This document shows positions 37,263 through 47,182 of a stretch of 64,000 bases of DNA, one piece after another (the stretch's first letter is position 1; every line of letters starts with the position of its first letter). Source of the DNA: Bacillus inaquosorum KCTC 13429 (GTDB taxonomy: Bacteria; Bacillota; Bacilli; Bacillales; Bacillaceae). A model generated the notes under the pieces. It did no database searches and was not told the DNA's origin. It saw nothing but the letters and a program-made list of their open reading frames with translations. Position numbers and translations under genes: made by a program. The DNA is taken from contig NZ_AMXN01000002.1 in assembly GCF_000332645.1 (NCBI RefSeq), positions 124,001 through 188,000 of the forward strand. The letters run 5' to 3'.

Positions 37263-38579
37263 CTACTTTCTTTTTTTAGATTGGTTTCTTCTCTGTTTTT
37301 TCTTGATTTTCTCCATCTCGTAGCTCATTTTCTTTTTATATCCAGGCTTAACCTTCTTCGGCTTTTTCACGAGACGATGTGCAATTTCATCCGCTTCGTT
37401 CGACGTTTTTTTACGCTTTTTGCGGCGCTGGCGGTCATCGCCTTTTTTCCACTCGCCCTTTTCAAGCTCCAAGTAATCAAATTCAATGCCCATTTTCTCG
37501 AGTCTGACTAATGAATCCTCATCAGAGAGCTCATAAATGGTCATCGCTTGTCCTGATGAGCCGGCGCGAGCCGTTCTGCCCACACGGTGAACATAAAAAT
37601 CGAGATCATCCGGCAGCTCATAGTTGATAACATGGCTGACACCTTTAATATCAATGCCTCTTGCAGCAAGGTCAGTCGCAATGACATAAGTGAATTCCAA
37701 ATCATTGATCTGCTTCATGACTTTTTTCCGCTCACGAGGCGTTAATCCGCCATGCAGCAGCCCGATTTTCATGCCTTTTCCAGTCAGATATTGAGCGATA
37801 TGGTCAGCCGTGTTTTTCGTATTGGCAAACACAATGCCCAGGTATGGATTCAGATGAGACATGATGTCAAAAAGGAGCTTGTCCTTGTCACGATGTTTCG
37901 AAGGAATGAGGATATGCTCGATCTTCGCAGCAGTCACCTGTTTTGGCTCCACGTGGGCGTATTTCGGATTTTCCATATATTTTTTCAAAAATGGTTTCAA
38001 CTTTTCCGGAATGGTCGCTGAGAACACAAGCATTTGCAGATCCTCAGGCATGCGTGAACCGATGTAATCTACATCTGCAAGGAATCCCATATCCAGCATT
38101 AAATCCGCTTCATCAATGACGAGAGATTCCGCTTTATAAACACTTAACGCCTGTTCTTTGATTAAATCGGCAATACGTCCTGGCGTACCGACGACAAGAT
38201 GAGGCTGTGTTTTCAATTTATCAATTGATTTTTGTTTATCTGTGCCTCCGATAAAACATTTCGAGCGAATCTGACTGCCTTCTTCACCTTGTGTGATTTT
38301 AAGTGCTTCCTGATGAATCTGGTTGGCAAGCTCTCTTGTCGGAGCCGTAATGACAACCTGAACGACATCCTTAGCAGGATCGATTTTGTTTAATAAAGGC
38401 AGTAAATAAGCGTGAGTCTTTCCGGTTCCCGTCTGAGACTGGCCGATGACGCTTTCTTTTTTTAACACTGCAGGAATCAGCCTTTTCTGAATATCAGTCG
38501 GTTCATAAAAACCAAGGCGGTGCACTGCATCTATAATAAACGGTTTCAATTCATAAAGTTCAAATTTAGTTTCTTTCAT
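37263..38579 (-). CDS. cshB: DEAD-box RNA helicase CshB
   Basis: ATP-dependent RNA helicase linked to cold adaptation and ribosome assembly in B. subtilis. The 438-residue protein has the Q motif near residue 30, motif I SQTGTGKT, motif II VIDEADLML, SAT motif III, and motif VI HRVGRTAR. The C-terminal tail after about residue 375 is extremely basic (RRKKRKK, KKKQRR) and probably binds RNA. Start ATG 38579 follows TAAGGAG. Confidence 0.95.
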   Translation of the reverse strand: MKETKFELYELKPFIIDAVHRLGFYEPTDIQKRLIPAVLKKESVIGQSQTGTGKTHAYLLPLLNKIDPAKDVVQVVITAPTRELANQIHQEALKITQGEEGSQIRSKCFIGGTDKQKSIDKLKTQPHLVVGTPGRIADLIKEQALSVYKAESLVIDEADLMLDMGFLADVDYIGSRMPEDLQMLVFSATIPEKLKPFLKKYMENPKYAHVEPKQVTAAKIEHILIPSKHRDKDKLLFDIMSHLNPYLGIVFANTKNTADHIAQYLTGKGMKIGLLHGGLTPRERKKVMKQINDLEFTYVIATDLAARGIDIKGVSHVINYELPDDLDFYVHRVGRTARAGSSGQAMTIYELSDEDSLVRLEKMGIEFDYLELEKGEWKKGDDRQRRKKRKKTSNEADEIAHRLVKKPKKVKPGYKKKMSYEMEKIKKKQRRNQSKKRK

Positions 38580-38747
38580 TTTTCCCAGCTCCTTAAAGCG
38601 GCACATTATGTGTCCATCATCACATTATACCCGATTTTGCTTAAAAACACCACGTTTGGAAGGCGTTTGTTTTATTCAGTTATGTAAAGCAAATACCGCA
38701 GCCCATGCATATTCTAATAGCAGAGAGAGCTGAAAGGAGGTACAAGT

Positions 38748-39470
38748 ATGTTTTCACCGCAGCAGCCGATGAGAAATTATCCGCAGCCCGGACCGCCCCG
38801 CCCCATGCCAAATCAGCGAATGATGGGCAGAAGACCGCCTAATTTGCAAAGACCTTCATTTGGACCGCAGCAGCAAGGTTTTCAGCAATCCGGACAATTT
38901 CTTCCTCAGGCAAATGCCGGAGCGAGAAATGGTGCGGGCGGAGGCTTAAAAGGAATGCTGTCAAAGTTCTTACCCGGAGGAGGAGGCACTGGCGGCGCCG
39001 GAGTTCCAGGAGCAGGCACAGCAGCGAGCGGAGGAGCAGGTCTGCAAGGCATTCAAAATATCGCCAATCCTGCATCTTTATCCAGTATGCTTGGGAATGT
39101 GCAAAAAGTGCTTGGCATGGCGCAGCAAGTCACCCCCATGATCCAGCAGTACGGCCCATTAGTCCGCAATCTGCCAGCAATGATGAAGCTGTACAGCCAG
39201 TTAAGTAAAAGTGATGATACAGAGAGCAATGAGGAAAATGAAAAGCAAACAGAGTCAGAAGAAACCTCGGAAATCGAGAACGAGGCTGAAGCAAAAACAT
39301 CAGATGGGAACAAAAAATCAAAACCAAAAAGTTCTTCTCCACCGAAGAAATCAAAAACATCTGACAGTAAAGAACAAGAATCAAAAACATCTGCCCCGAA
39401 GAAAAAAGAAGCTGTCTCTCCTGCTTCAAAAAGAACATCAGGCAGATCAAAGCCGAGATTATATATTTAA
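38748..39470 (+). CDS. yqfQ: YqfQ (VrrA-like), low-complexity protein
   Basis: A 240-residue protein of strongly biased composition. Residues 1-60 are rich in Pro, Gln, Arg and Met; about 63-110 is a Gly/Ala-rich stretch; a helical hydrophobic region follows (about 115-160); and the C-terminal third is acidic then Lys/Ser-rich with repeated SKTS units. It resembles Bacillus YqfQ/VrrA-type proteins, some expressed in sporulation. ATG 38748 follows GAAAGGAGGT. A CATATTCTA element at 38708 resembles a SigK -10, without a clear -35. Function unknown. Confidence 0.85.
   Translation: MFSPQQPMRNYPQPGPPRPMPNQRMMGRRPPNLQRPSFGPQQQGFQQSGQFLPQANAGARNGAGGGLKGMLSKFLPGGGGTGGAGVPGAGTAASGGAGLQGIQNIANPASLSSMLGNVQKVLGMAQQVTPMIQQYGPLVRNLPAMMKLYSQLSKSDDTESNEENEKQTESEETSEIENEAEAKTSDGNKKSKPKSSSPPKKSKTSDSKEQESKTSAPKKKEAVSPASKRTSGRSKPRLYI
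39348..39397 (+). repeat. Short direct repeats within yqfQ
   Basis: The string AATCAAAAACATCTG occurs twice about 30 bp apart, with a third diverged copy (GCAAAAACATCAGATG) near 39291. They encode the SKTS units and could vary in copy number between strains. Confidence 0.6.
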
Positions 39471-39476
39471 CATTCT

Positions 39477-39505
39477 TTGATATCTGAAGTGAGATTGGCT
39501 ATAAT
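39477..39505 (+). promoter_or_regulatory. SigA-type promoter of ispH
   Basis: TTGATA (39477-39482), a 17-bp spacer and a perfect TATAAT (39500-39505), giving a leader of about 80 bases before the ispH start. Confidence 0.75.
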
Positions 39506-39592
39506 GAGATCAGAAGAATGCAAGAATAGAGCCGTTTGATTACGGCTTTTTATATTGCCTTTACTCACTTCAGTATTGGAGGACTACCGAAA

Positions 39593-40537
39593 ATGGACGT
39601 AATTAAAATTTCACCGCGCGGCTATTGCTATGGCGTTGTTGATGCTATGGTCATTGCCAAGAACGCGTCACTTGATAAAAGCTTGCCAAGACCCATCTAT
39701 ATACTCGGGATGATTGTTCATAATAAACACGTTACTGATGCGTTTGAAGAGGAAGGAATCTTTACTTTGGACGGCGCTAATCGTCTGGACATCCTGAAGC
39801 AGGTTGACAAGGGAACTGTCATTTTCACTGCGCACGGCGTTTCTCCCGAAGTCAGAAAAATCGCTGAAGAAAAAGGATTAGTCGCAATTGATGCCACATG
39901 TCCGGACGTGACAAAAACTCACGATTTAATTCTAGAGATGAAAGAAAAAGGATATCACGTGATCTATATCGGCAAAAAAGGTCATCCGGAACCAGAAGGA
40001 GCTGTTGGCGTAGCGCCTGAGATCGTTCACTTAGTTGAAACGGAAGAAGATGTGAAAAACCTTGATATCCAAGCAGAGAAATTAATTGTAACCAATCAAA
40101 CAACGATGTCTCAATGGGATGTTTACGACATCATGGAGCTTGTAAAAGAGAAATATCCGCATGTCGAATACCACCAAGAGATTTGCCTGGCTACTCAGGT
40201 ACGGCAGGAAGCTGTATCAGAACAGGCGAAAAAAGCGGACTTAACGATCGTTGTCGGTGACCCTAAAAGCAACAATTCAAATAGGCTTGCTCAAGTGTCA
40301 GAGGAAATAGCCGGCACAAAAGCATACCGAATCGGCGACCTAAGCGAATTAAAGCTCGAATGGCTTAAAGACGTGAATACTGTTGCCGTTACTGCGGGGG
40401 CTTCAACACCAACGCCGATCACAAAAGAAGTCATTCGCTTTTTGGAGCAGTATGATCATGAAGATCCATCAACTTGGACAATTGAACACAATGTACCGCT
40501 CAAAAAAATACTCCCGAAAGTAAAAGCAAAAAACTGA
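39593..40537 (+). CDS. ispH: 4-hydroxy-3-methylbut-2-enyl diphosphate reductase IspH
   Basis: Last enzyme of the MEP pathway, a 4Fe-4S reductase making IPP and DMAPP from HMBPP. Cluster cysteines appear in RGYCYGV (Cys12), DATCPDV and EICLATQ, and substrate ligands in VHNKHV, FTAHGV and GHPEPEG. The 314-residue reading starts at ATG 39593 after TTGGAGGA; the longer frame crosses the leader hairpin. It shares the pathway with ispG, 6 kb away. Confidence 0.97.
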   Translation: MDVIKISPRGYCYGVVDAMVIAKNASLDKSLPRPIYILGMIVHNKHVTDAFEEEGIFTLDGANRLDILKQVDKGTVIFTAHGVSPEVRKIAEEKGLVAIDATCPDVTKTHDLILEMKEKGYHVIYIGKKGHPEPEGAVGVAPEIVHLVETEEDVKNLDIQAEKLIVTNQTTMSQWDVYDIMELVKEKYPHVEYHQEICLATQVRQEAVSEQAKKADLTIVVGDPKSNNSNRLAQVSEEIAGTKAYRIGDLSELKLEWLKDVNTVAVTAGASTPTPITKEVIRFLEQYDHEDPSTWTIEHNVPLKKILPKVKAKN

Positions 40538-40559
40538 GGCTGTTAAAGCCTCAGTTTTT
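40531..40559. terminator. Bidirectional terminator between ispH and yqfO
   Basis: AAACTGAGGCT and AGCCTCAGTTT form a perfect stem around a short GTTAA loop, with T-runs and A-runs on both sides. Confidence 0.9.
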
Positions 40560-41681
40560 TTATAGAAATGTAAATGGATTTGTATCTGTCTCAGAAATAA
40601 AGATATTTACGTCCAGCTTTTTATCTTTGCACATTGCCGTCAGTTTTCTCGTGACGCCTTTTTTCATGATTTTTTCCGCATAATGGCCCGGATCAACAAC
40701 ATTCAGGCCAAGCATCATCGCATCGTGGGCCACATGGAAGTATAAATCTCCTGTGACGTAAACATCGGCGCCCTTCCGTTTCGCATGATGAATATACTTG
40801 TTTCCATCTCCGCCAAGAACAGCTACCTTCTTCACTATGCTGTCAGCCTCACCCACCATTCTAACGCCATTTACTTCAAGCTTGTCTTTCACAAATAAAG
40901 CGAATTCCTTGAGCGTCATCTCATTTTTAAGTGTTCCGACACGGCCGAGCCCTTTTTCGACAGGAGACTGCTCAACAGGATAAATGTCGTAAGCGACTTC
41001 TTCATATGGATGGCTTTTTATCATTGCTCTTATAACAGCTTTTTCGATGCTTTTAGGAAACACAGTCTCAAGCCTTACTTCATGAACAAGCTCAAGCTCT
41101 CCCACTTCACCAATAAAAGGCTTGGCGCCGTCTAATGGCTTAAAGCTGCCGATTCCTTCAGACGAAAACGCGCAATGGCTGTATTCGCCGATATGGCCCG
41201 CTCCTGCATTTCCGAGCGCCGCTCTGACCTGCTCTTCATATTCCTTCGGCACATATACGGCCAGCTTTTTCAGAGGATCAGTATAAGTAGGCGCCAGCAC
41301 TTCCGTCTCACTCAGCTCTAATGCTTCAGCAAGCAAATCATTCACGCCGCCGTCCGCAACGTCTAAATTTGTATGAGCTGCATAAACTGCGATATCATGC
41401 TTCAAACACTTTTCAATTAACCTTCCGGCAGGCTGATCTGTTGAAATATGCTTTAGCGGCCTGAAAATAGGAGGATGGTGTGCAATAATCAAATCAACCT
41501 CTTTTTCAATTGCTTCATCGATAACGCTCTCCAACACATCAAGTGTAACCATCACATTTTTAATCGGTTTGTTTAAGGTGCCGATTTGCAGTCCGATCTT
41601 ATCGCCTTCGACAGCATAGGCTTTCGGGGAAAATTGTTCAAACAGCTGGACGATCTGCTGCCCATTTACTGTTTTAGCCAT
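40560..41681 (-). CDS. yqfO: Nif3-like (DUF34) metal-binding protein YqfO
   Basis: A 373-residue member of the Nif3/YqfO family, which form barrel-like hexamers with a di-metal site; the reaction is unclear (GTP cyclohydrolase-like hydrolase activity has been proposed for relatives). Metal ligands are visible in AHHPPIF, 'AAHTNLD' and the C-terminal 'DPGHYAEKI'. A CutA-like PII domain is inserted at about residues 125-245. The start follows AAAGGAGG. It overlaps trmK by eight bases. Confidence 0.92.
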   Translation of the reverse strand: MAKTVNGQQIVQLFEQFSPKAYAVEGDKIGLQIGTLNKPIKNVMVTLDVLESVIDEAIEKEVDLIIAHHPPIFRPLKHISTDQPAGRLIEKCLKHDIAVYAAHTNLDVADGGVNDLLAEALELSETEVLAPTYTDPLKKLAVYVPKEYEEQVRAALGNAGAGHIGEYSHCAFSSEGIGSFKPLDGAKPFIGEVGELELVHEVRLETVFPKSIEKAVIRAMIKSHPYEEVAYDIYPVEQSPVEKGLGRVGTLKNEMTLKEFALFVKDKLEVNGVRMVGEADSIVKKVAVLGGDGNKYIHHAKRKGADVYVTGDLYFHVAHDAMMLGLNVVDPGHYAEKIMKKGVTRKLTAMCKDKKLDVNIFISETDTNPFTFL

Positions 41682-42390
41682 GATCGATAACCTCCTTTAG
41701 CAGCTCCATTCGATCGGCGAGCTCCTTTAATTTTTGTTTATTTTGCTCTGTAGTTGCAGCTCGGCTGATCTGTTCATAAATGCTTTGTGTGTGCTCAAGC
41801 TCTTGTGTCCATTTTTTCAAAAAGACAGCATTCTTTTCTTTTGCCAAGAAAGGGCCGACGAGCATTCCGGCTGATAAAGAAATACCGGCATAAGCCGCAT
41901 CTCTGTCTCCCGCTTCGGCGACAAGCACCTCATAGCACTTTCCGTCCTCTTCAAGGATCACCTCGTCTATCAACGCATATCCTTCTTTATAAAGCCACTC
42001 TCTGATATGAACAGCATGAATATTCGGCTGTAAAATAAGCCGTTCCTTTCCCGTTAATTTGTCTTTACCCGCTTCTAAAATGTGAGCGATCAAAGATCCG
42101 CCCATCCCGGCAATCGTAATGGCATCGGCTTCACCTTTTTTAATGACTTCCAGGCCGTCTCCCTGCCTTACAGAAATGTGCGAGCTTAAGCCTGATTTTT
42201 CAACCTGCCGCTTGGCAGACAAAAATGGGCCGTCTGTTATTTCTCCGGCAATTGCTTTGCTTGCTTTATGATTCAGCACCGCATAACAAGGAAGGTAAGC
42301 GTGGTCAGACCCGATATCGGCCATCACCGCTCCATTCGGTATGTACTCAGCTACTGTTTGCAATCGTTTAGATAATTTTAATTCGTTCAC
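41674..42390 (-). CDS. trmK: tRNA (adenine-N1) methyltransferase TrmK (YqfN)
   Basis: Methylates adenine 22 of tRNAs. The 238-residue protein starts with a Rossmann-type SAM-binding domain ('ADIGSDHAYLP' at about residues 23-33, 'ITIAGMGG' near 90) and ends in a coiled-coil tail (about 190-238). GTG 42390 is the start; the Shine-Dalgarno GTGATG is weak. It overlaps yqfO by eight bases, a pair conserved in Firmicutes. Confidence 0.93.
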   Translation of the reverse strand: MNELKLSKRLQTVAEYIPNGAVMADIGSDHAYLPCYAVLNHKASKAIAGEITDGPFLSAKRQVEKSGLSSHISVRQGDGLEVIKKGEADAITIAGMGGSLIAHILEAGKDKLTGKERLILQPNIHAVHIREWLYKEGYALIDEVILEEDGKCYEVLVAEAGDRDAAYAGISLSAGMLVGPFLAKEKNAVFLKKWTQELEHTQSIYEQISRAATTEQNKQKLKELADRMELLKEVIDHG

Positions 42391-42510
42391 TTGTCATCAC
42401 AACTTTTCTCAATCATTTTTTCCTTTTCTATCATATAAAAAATCAGCCAGGAATCCAAGCTGAGCGAATGATTTTAAGATTATTTCTTTTGATGCGGCTC
42501 TACTACGCAA

Positions 42511-42554
42511 CAGACAAAAATAAAAGGCTGTCGAGAACATCTCGGCGGCCTGAG
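42511..42554 (-). terminator. Terminator of cccA
   Basis: AGGC-CGCCGAGA pairs with TCTCGACAGCCT (with small mismatches), followed by TTTTATTTTTG on the minus strand. Confidence 0.78.
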
Positions 42555-42580
42555 AACGTATAAGGAGAAAGATAGATCTT

Positions 42581-42943
42581 TTATTTAATTTTTGATACCC
42601 ATTCTGCCATATCATCCAGCTTATCGGCCGGAACAAGACCGGAAGGCATCCCGTTACCGCCTTTTTCGATCTTTGTTTTAATTTCAGCGACATCTTTCTT
42701 ATCCCCTACACCTTTTAAGCTAGGACCCGAAACACCTTCATAATTTTCACCGTGGCACGCGATACAGTTTGCCTTGTATATATCCTCCGGTGAAGCGTTT
42801 GCATCATCTTTTTCAGCAGATTTGCTTTCTCCGCCGCTTGCAATCTCCCGAGAGTCATCAAGTCCCTTTACTGATAAAAAGAAAGTCAGACCAATACCTA
42901 AAACAGCGATCAGTAAAAATGGAATAAGCGGATTCCATTTCAT
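42581..42943 (-). CDS. cccA: Membrane-bound cytochrome c550 (CccA)
   Basis: A 120-residue electron-transfer protein with one N-terminal membrane anchor (about residues 5-25), a charged linker, and a cytochrome c domain. Heme attachment is CIACH (Cys60, Cys63, His64) and the axial Met99 lies in GNGMPSG. It is anchored on the outer face of the membrane. The start follows AAGGGGGAAGG. It has its own SigA promoter. Confidence 0.96.
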   Translation of the reverse strand: MKWNPLIPFLLIAVLGIGLTFFLSVKGLDDSREIASGGESKSAEKDDANASPEDIYKANCIACHGENYEGVSGPSLKGVGDKKDVAEIKTKIEKGGNGMPSGLVPADKLDDMAEWVSKIK

Positions 42944-42988
42944 TTCCCTTCCCCCTTTTTGATCCTTCCCCCTATGTAAACACTTCTA

Positions 42989-43016
42989 ATTCTAACTTAT
43001 TTTTACAAAAAGTAAA
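42989..43016 (-). promoter_or_regulatory. SigA-type promoter of cccA
   Basis: TTTACT (43016-43011), a 16-bp spacer and TAGAAT (42994-42989) on the minus strand, 46 bp before the cccA start. Confidence 0.6.
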
Positions 43017-43230
43017 TGGATTGATATACAAAAGTTTTTTATTCACACTTTATACAAAATTGAATAGAAACATGCTTATTTCTCTGATATCCTTTTTATT
43101 CTATTGTATAATGTATTGTATACGCTTACAATAGAAAATATGGATTCAGTTTTGAAATTTTTCGCCACAATGTTCATTTGCAAATGACATCATTTTTCAG
43201 TAAAATAAAGACATATTATCCATATATCTT

Positions 43231-43267
43231 TTTTAAAAAAAGAAGAACGGATCTGCAAGACCCGTTC
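43231..43267 (-). terminator. Terminator of sigA (yqxD-dnaG-sigA operon)
   Basis: GAACGG and CCGTTC pair around GTCTTGCAGAT, followed by a T-run (TTCTTTTTTT) on the minus strand. Confidence 0.82.
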
Positions 43268-43271
43268 CATC

Positions 43272-44387
43272 TTATTCGAGGAAATCTTTCAAACGTTTAC
43301 TTCTGCTAGGATGTCTTAGTTTCCGCAACGCTTTAGCTTCGATTTGTCGAATACGCTCTCTCGTTACTCCAAATACCTTGCCGACCTCTTCTAATGTTCT
43401 TGTACGGCCGTCATCAAGACCGAATCGAAGACGCAATACATTTTCTTCACGATCAGTTAACGTATCAAGCACATCTTCCAGTTGCTCTTTTAATAGCTCA
43501 TATGCGGCGTGGTCTGAAGGTGAAGTTGCTTCTTGGTCTTCAATGAAATCACCAAGATGCGAGTCATCCTCTTCACCAATCGGTGTTTCCAGCGATACCG
43601 GCTCTTGTGCAATCTTTAAGATTTCGCGTACTTTTTCAGGTGTTAAATCCATATCTTCCGCAATTTCTTCAGGTGTTGGTTCTCTGCCTAAATCTTGCAG
43701 TAATTGACGCTGTACACGGATTAATTTATTAATGGTTTCAACCATATGAACGGGAATCCGGATCGTTCTCGCCTGATCGGCAATGGCGCGAGTAATCGCC
43801 TGTCTGATCCACCACGTAGCATACGTACTGAATTTATAACCTTTGCGGTAATCAAATTTTTCAACGGCTTTCATCAGACCCATGTTGCCTTCCTGAATCA
43901 GGTCAAGGAACAGCATTCCGCGTCCGACATACCGTTTTGCGATACTGACAACAAGCCGCAGGTTCGCTTCAGCCAATCTGCGTTTAGATTCTTCGTCACC
44001 TTCTTCAATCTTCTGAGCGTAGGCGATTTCTTCTTTTGCAGAAAGAAGGTTAACCCGGCCGATTTCCTTTAGATACATACGAACTGGGTCATTGATTTTG
44101 ACACCAGGCGGTACACTTAGGTCATTAAGGTCAAATTCTTCTTCGGCTTTGGCAAGCTGCTGAATATTAGGATCTTCTGTTTCTTCATTCTCACTAATTA
44201 ATTCAACACCTTGTTCACCTAAAAATTCATAATACTCATCCATTTGGTCTGATTCAATTTCAAAGCTGGACATACGCTCGGCAATTTCTTCATATGTCAA
44301 AACGCCACGTTTTTTACCAGACTCTGTTAATTGCTCTTTTACTTGGTCGAATGTTAATTCTGTCTCGTGGGTTTGTTTATCAGCCAT
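43272..44387 (-). CDS. sigA: Principal RNA polymerase sigma factor SigA
   Basis: Housekeeping sigma factor of 371 residues. Region 1.2 starts near residue 95 ([11 protein letters not shown]), region 2.3/2.4 reads '[20 protein letters not shown]', region 3 '[13 protein letters not shown]', and region 4.2 '[20 protein letters not shown]' ends the protein. As far as I remember it is identical to B. subtilis SigA, supporting the species-complex assignment. ATG 44387 follows GGAGGGATC. Part of the dnaG-sigA macromolecular synthesis operon. Confidence 0.98.
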
Positions 44388-44586
44388 TATGGATCCCTCC
44401 TTCCAAAGCTTGCAACGAATTCTATAAGCGGTATGATTCTTATTCGGTCCATTCAGGCGTTTTCTATGTGAACTGCCTTTAACAATGTGCGAATAATGAA
44501 ATGACAATTCATGATGAGGTCAAGCGATCTATTTGCTCCTCCGCAAGGAATCATTGCCAATAAATGCTTCTCACCAGTTTATCTAG

Positions 44587-46401
44587 TTATTTTAAAGATC
44601 GGTTCAATGTAACGATTTCTTGAGCCAGAGAAGCAGCTCTTAAAAAATCTTTTTGCCTTTCGGCTTCGGCTCTTTCCGCCTCTTTTTCTTTTATCATTGA
44701 CCAATTTCTGTGATTCAACACTTTTTTTACATAATCTGATAACTCGGCTTCACTGAGCTCTTGATTGACCTGGAGCATTAAAATATCAGACAAGAGCTGG
44801 CTTATATGATCATCCGTCACTCTGGCCATCAGATGCTGAGGCGTCAGCTCGGCTCCCTCCTCATAAAAAGCGTAAAGATAGGCGGCTAATGCGCGATGCT
44901 CATCAATATTAAATTGAAAGCCTACCCGGTCAATCACTTTTTTGATGACGCTTCGATCTCGAAGCATGTGGGCGAGTAACAGCCTTTCCGCATTTTCATA
45001 CGCCGGACGCAGACGTTTTTGCCTTGCTTTTGTCGTCAGATGCGCTCGCCGTGTTTTCGTTTCACCGCCACCATTGTCAGCAGGTTTGTTTTGCTTGCTG
45101 AAAACAGTCAGCTGCTCAGTTAAAGACTCCTGTGAAAGCGAAAACTCTGAAGCAAGCTGTTTTACATAGACTTCCTGCTCAAGAGACCCTGAAAGCGTGC
45201 TGATTTCTTTCAGTACGTCTTTAATGTAAGCTAAGCGATCGCCTTCATCGGACAGGTTCTTTCCTTTTCGGAAATATTGCATTTTGAACGCCATCACGGT
45301 GACACTAGCGTCGATAATGTCGTTTTTAAATTTGTCCCCGCCGAACTTTTTGATGTAATCATCAGGGTCCAATCCGTCAGGAATCATTGCAACTCTGACT
45401 TTGCAGCCTTTATTTTGCAGAAGCTCAGAAGCTTTTAAGGTGGCTTCATAACCGGCTTTATCAGAGTCATAGCAAAGAATGATTTCTTCGACATTTCTTC
45501 TCAGTATCTTGACATGATCATCTGTCAGAGACGTTCCCATCGTGGCTATGCTCTCTTTTACACCCGAGCTTACGGCCGATATGACATCGGCAAACCCTTC
45601 AAATAAGACTGCTCTTTCCTGCTTTCTGATATGAAGGCGGGCCTTATAAAAATTGTAAAGCAGTTTACTTTTATGAAAGAGCGGTGTTTCTGGACTATTC
45701 ATATACTTAGGCTGCTGGCTGCCAAGAGCCCTGCCTGAGAATGCAATAACAGCCCCGTGATGATCATGGATCGGAAACATGACGCGGTTTCTGAAACGGT
45801 CAAAATATCCGCTTCCGTCTTCGCGTCTGATCAGGAGTCCCGCTTTTTCCATTTGCGCCTCACTAAAGCCCCTCTTCACGAGAAATTTCGTGATGAAGTC
45901 CCAAGAATCAAGGGCATAGCCGATCTGAAATTCATCAATCAGCTCTTTTGTAAAGCCCCTGGAAAGCAGATAATCCAATGCCTCTTGACCTTCTTTTGTA
46001 TTTATTAACAAATGATGGTAAAATTTCTTCAGGAGCTCATGAGCCTCAGCCATTTTTTGATCTCCAGAAGATTCTGGCCGAGCTCCGGAATGGACTGTTA
46101 TATCATCTGGAAAATCAATTTGGTATTTGTCAGCAAGGTGAGAAACAGACTCAGCAAATGAATAGCCTTCCATCTGCCTTAAAAAAGAGAAAACATTGCC
46201 GCCCGCTCCGCAGCCAAAGCAATGAAAAATCTGTTTGTCGGGCGATACGGAAAACGAAGGTGTGCTTTCTCCATGAAAAGGACAGAGTCCAAAGTAGTTT
46301 CGGCCTTGCTTCTTTAATTGAACATAATCACCTATGACTTCAACGATATCTGCCGACTTTTGTACCTGATCCACAATTTCATCTGGTATCCGATTTCCCA
46401 T
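44587..46401 (-). CDS. dnaG: DNA primase DnaG
   Basis: Synthesises RNA primers at the replication fork. The 604-residue protein has an N-terminal CHC2 zinc-binding domain (Cys40, His43, Cys61, Cys64), the Toprim catalytic core around '[10 protein letters not shown]' and '[10 protein letters not shown]', and a C-terminal DnaB-binding region (about 455-600). The start follows CGGAGTG. The 199-bp gap to sigA carries no convincing gene or terminator, so dnaG and sigA are co-transcribed. Confidence 0.97.
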   Translation of the reverse strand: MGNRIPDEIVDQVQKSADIVEVIGDYVQLKKQGRNYFGLCPFHGESTPSFSVSPDKQIFHCFGCGAGGNVFSFLRQMEGYSFAESVSHLADKYQIDFPDDITVHSGARPESSGDQKMAEAHELLKKFYHHLLINTKEGQEALDYLLSRGFTKELIDEFQIGYALDSWDFITKFLVKRGFSEAQMEKAGLLIRREDGSGYFDRFRNRVMFPIHDHHGAVIAFSGRALGSQQPKYMNSPETPLFHKSKLLYNFYKARLHIRKQERAVLFEGFADVISAVSSGVKESIATMGTSLTDDHVKILRRNVEEIILCYDSDKAGYEATLKASELLQNKGCKVRVAMIPDGLDPDDYIKKFGGDKFKNDIIDASVTVMAFKMQYFRKGKNLSDEGDRLAYIKDVLKEISTLSGSLEQEVYVKQLASEFSLSQESLTEQLTVFSKQNKPADNGGGETKTRRAHLTTKARQKRLRPAYENAERLLLAHMLRDRSVIKKVIDRVGFQFNIDEHRALAAYLYAFYEEGAELTPQHLMARVTDDHISQLLSDILMLQVNQELSEAELSDYVKKVLNHRNWSMIKEKEAERAEAERQKDFLRAASLAQEIVTLNRSLK

Positions 46402-46434
46402 CTTATAACACTCCGTCGTACATTATTCGATGCT

Positions 46435-46929
46435 TTAGTGCAAAATCCCTTCATCGTTCGACAGGATTTTTTGCAGCAGTGTAATAAATCGTTCTCGATC
46501 TTCATTATTCAATTTTTTAGGCCCTTTGGCGTATATGCCTTTTCTCCTTTGTTTGCCTGAAAAATGACGGCTCTCAAGAGCAAAATCAATCGTGTCTTCT
46601 TTGTAAAGACGCCCTCTTTCCGACATGACGGAGACATTTCTGTTCAACAGCAGGGATGCTAATCCGATGTCCTGCGTTACAACGATATCTCCCGGTTTTA
46701 CGTGATTTGCGATATATAAATCAGCAGCTTCTTTATGAGGATCAACATACTTCCATTTTTCTTCCTTGCTTCTGGAAAGCTGATAATGTTCAAATGAAGC
46801 GACAAAAAGAACTTGGACTTCATAATCGGATGCTGTTTGTAAAATTTCATCTTTTACCGGACAGGCATCAGCATCGACAAAAATCGTCTTTTCTTGTTCA
46901 TTAAGAAGAGTAATTCTCCATCCCTCCAT
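46435..46929 (-). CDS. yqxD: YqxD, YaiI/DUF188 family protein
   Basis: A 164-residue protein of the YaiI/YqxD (UPF0178) family, which has a PIN-like nuclease fold with conserved acidic residues ([10 protein letters not shown] near the start, [11 protein letters not shown] near 95). No activity has been established. I start at ATG 46929, four bases from AGGAG; the beginning of the homologous region is about ten residues downstream. First gene of the yqxD-dnaG-sigA operon. Confidence 0.88.
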   Translation of the reverse strand: MEGWRITLLNEQEKTIFVDADACPVKDEILQTASDYEVQVLFVASFEHYQLSRSKEEKWKYVDPHKEAADLYIANHVKPGDIVVTQDIGLASLLLNRNVSVMSERGRLYKEDTIDFALESRHFSGKQRRKGIYAKGPKKLNNEDRERFITLLQKILSNDEGILH

Positions 46930-47153
46930 TAAACTCCTGCATAAAAGCAAGCAAAATCGCACATCCTTTATCATTGCGGATGTACATAAATTTGTCGAAA
47001 AATTTCCGGGAGAAATTCTTGACATCTTACCCATAATAGTTTATTCGTATCACACGAACCTTAAACCTAAAATTAATCATTTTATCACAATTTTTTATTA
47101 TAATACAAACTTCACAAAGATGCTATTGTTTTTCATTATTCCCTTTTGGCATA

Positions 47154-47182
47154 GCCAAAAACCCAGGATAGAGCGTCCTGAG
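47154..47182 (-). terminator. Terminator of yqfL
   Basis: CTCAGGAC and ATCCTGGG pair around GCTCT (one G-U), followed by TTTTTGG on the minus strand, directly after the yqfL stop. Confidence 0.8.

Larger units (their letters stand above)
42944..43271. other. Intergenic region between cccA and sigA (328 bp)
   Basis: AT-rich. The right part holds the cccA promoter (42989-43016) and the left part (43231-43267) the sigA terminator. Between them no ORF is convincing, but at 43101-43134 the arms CTATTGTA and TACAATAG form an inverted repeat, and a plus-strand TATAAT (43107) has a weak CTGATA 17 bp upstream (see findings). Confidence 0.7.

Noticed and set aside
42409..42693. 94-codon frame overlapping the end of cccA
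   Set aside because: Frame-shifted relative to the certain cytochrome gene and running through its terminator.
42975..42988. TGTAAACACTTCTA, resembling a CcpA cre site before cccA
   Set aside because: Lacks the central CG and has further mismatches; too weak to call an operator from sequence alone.
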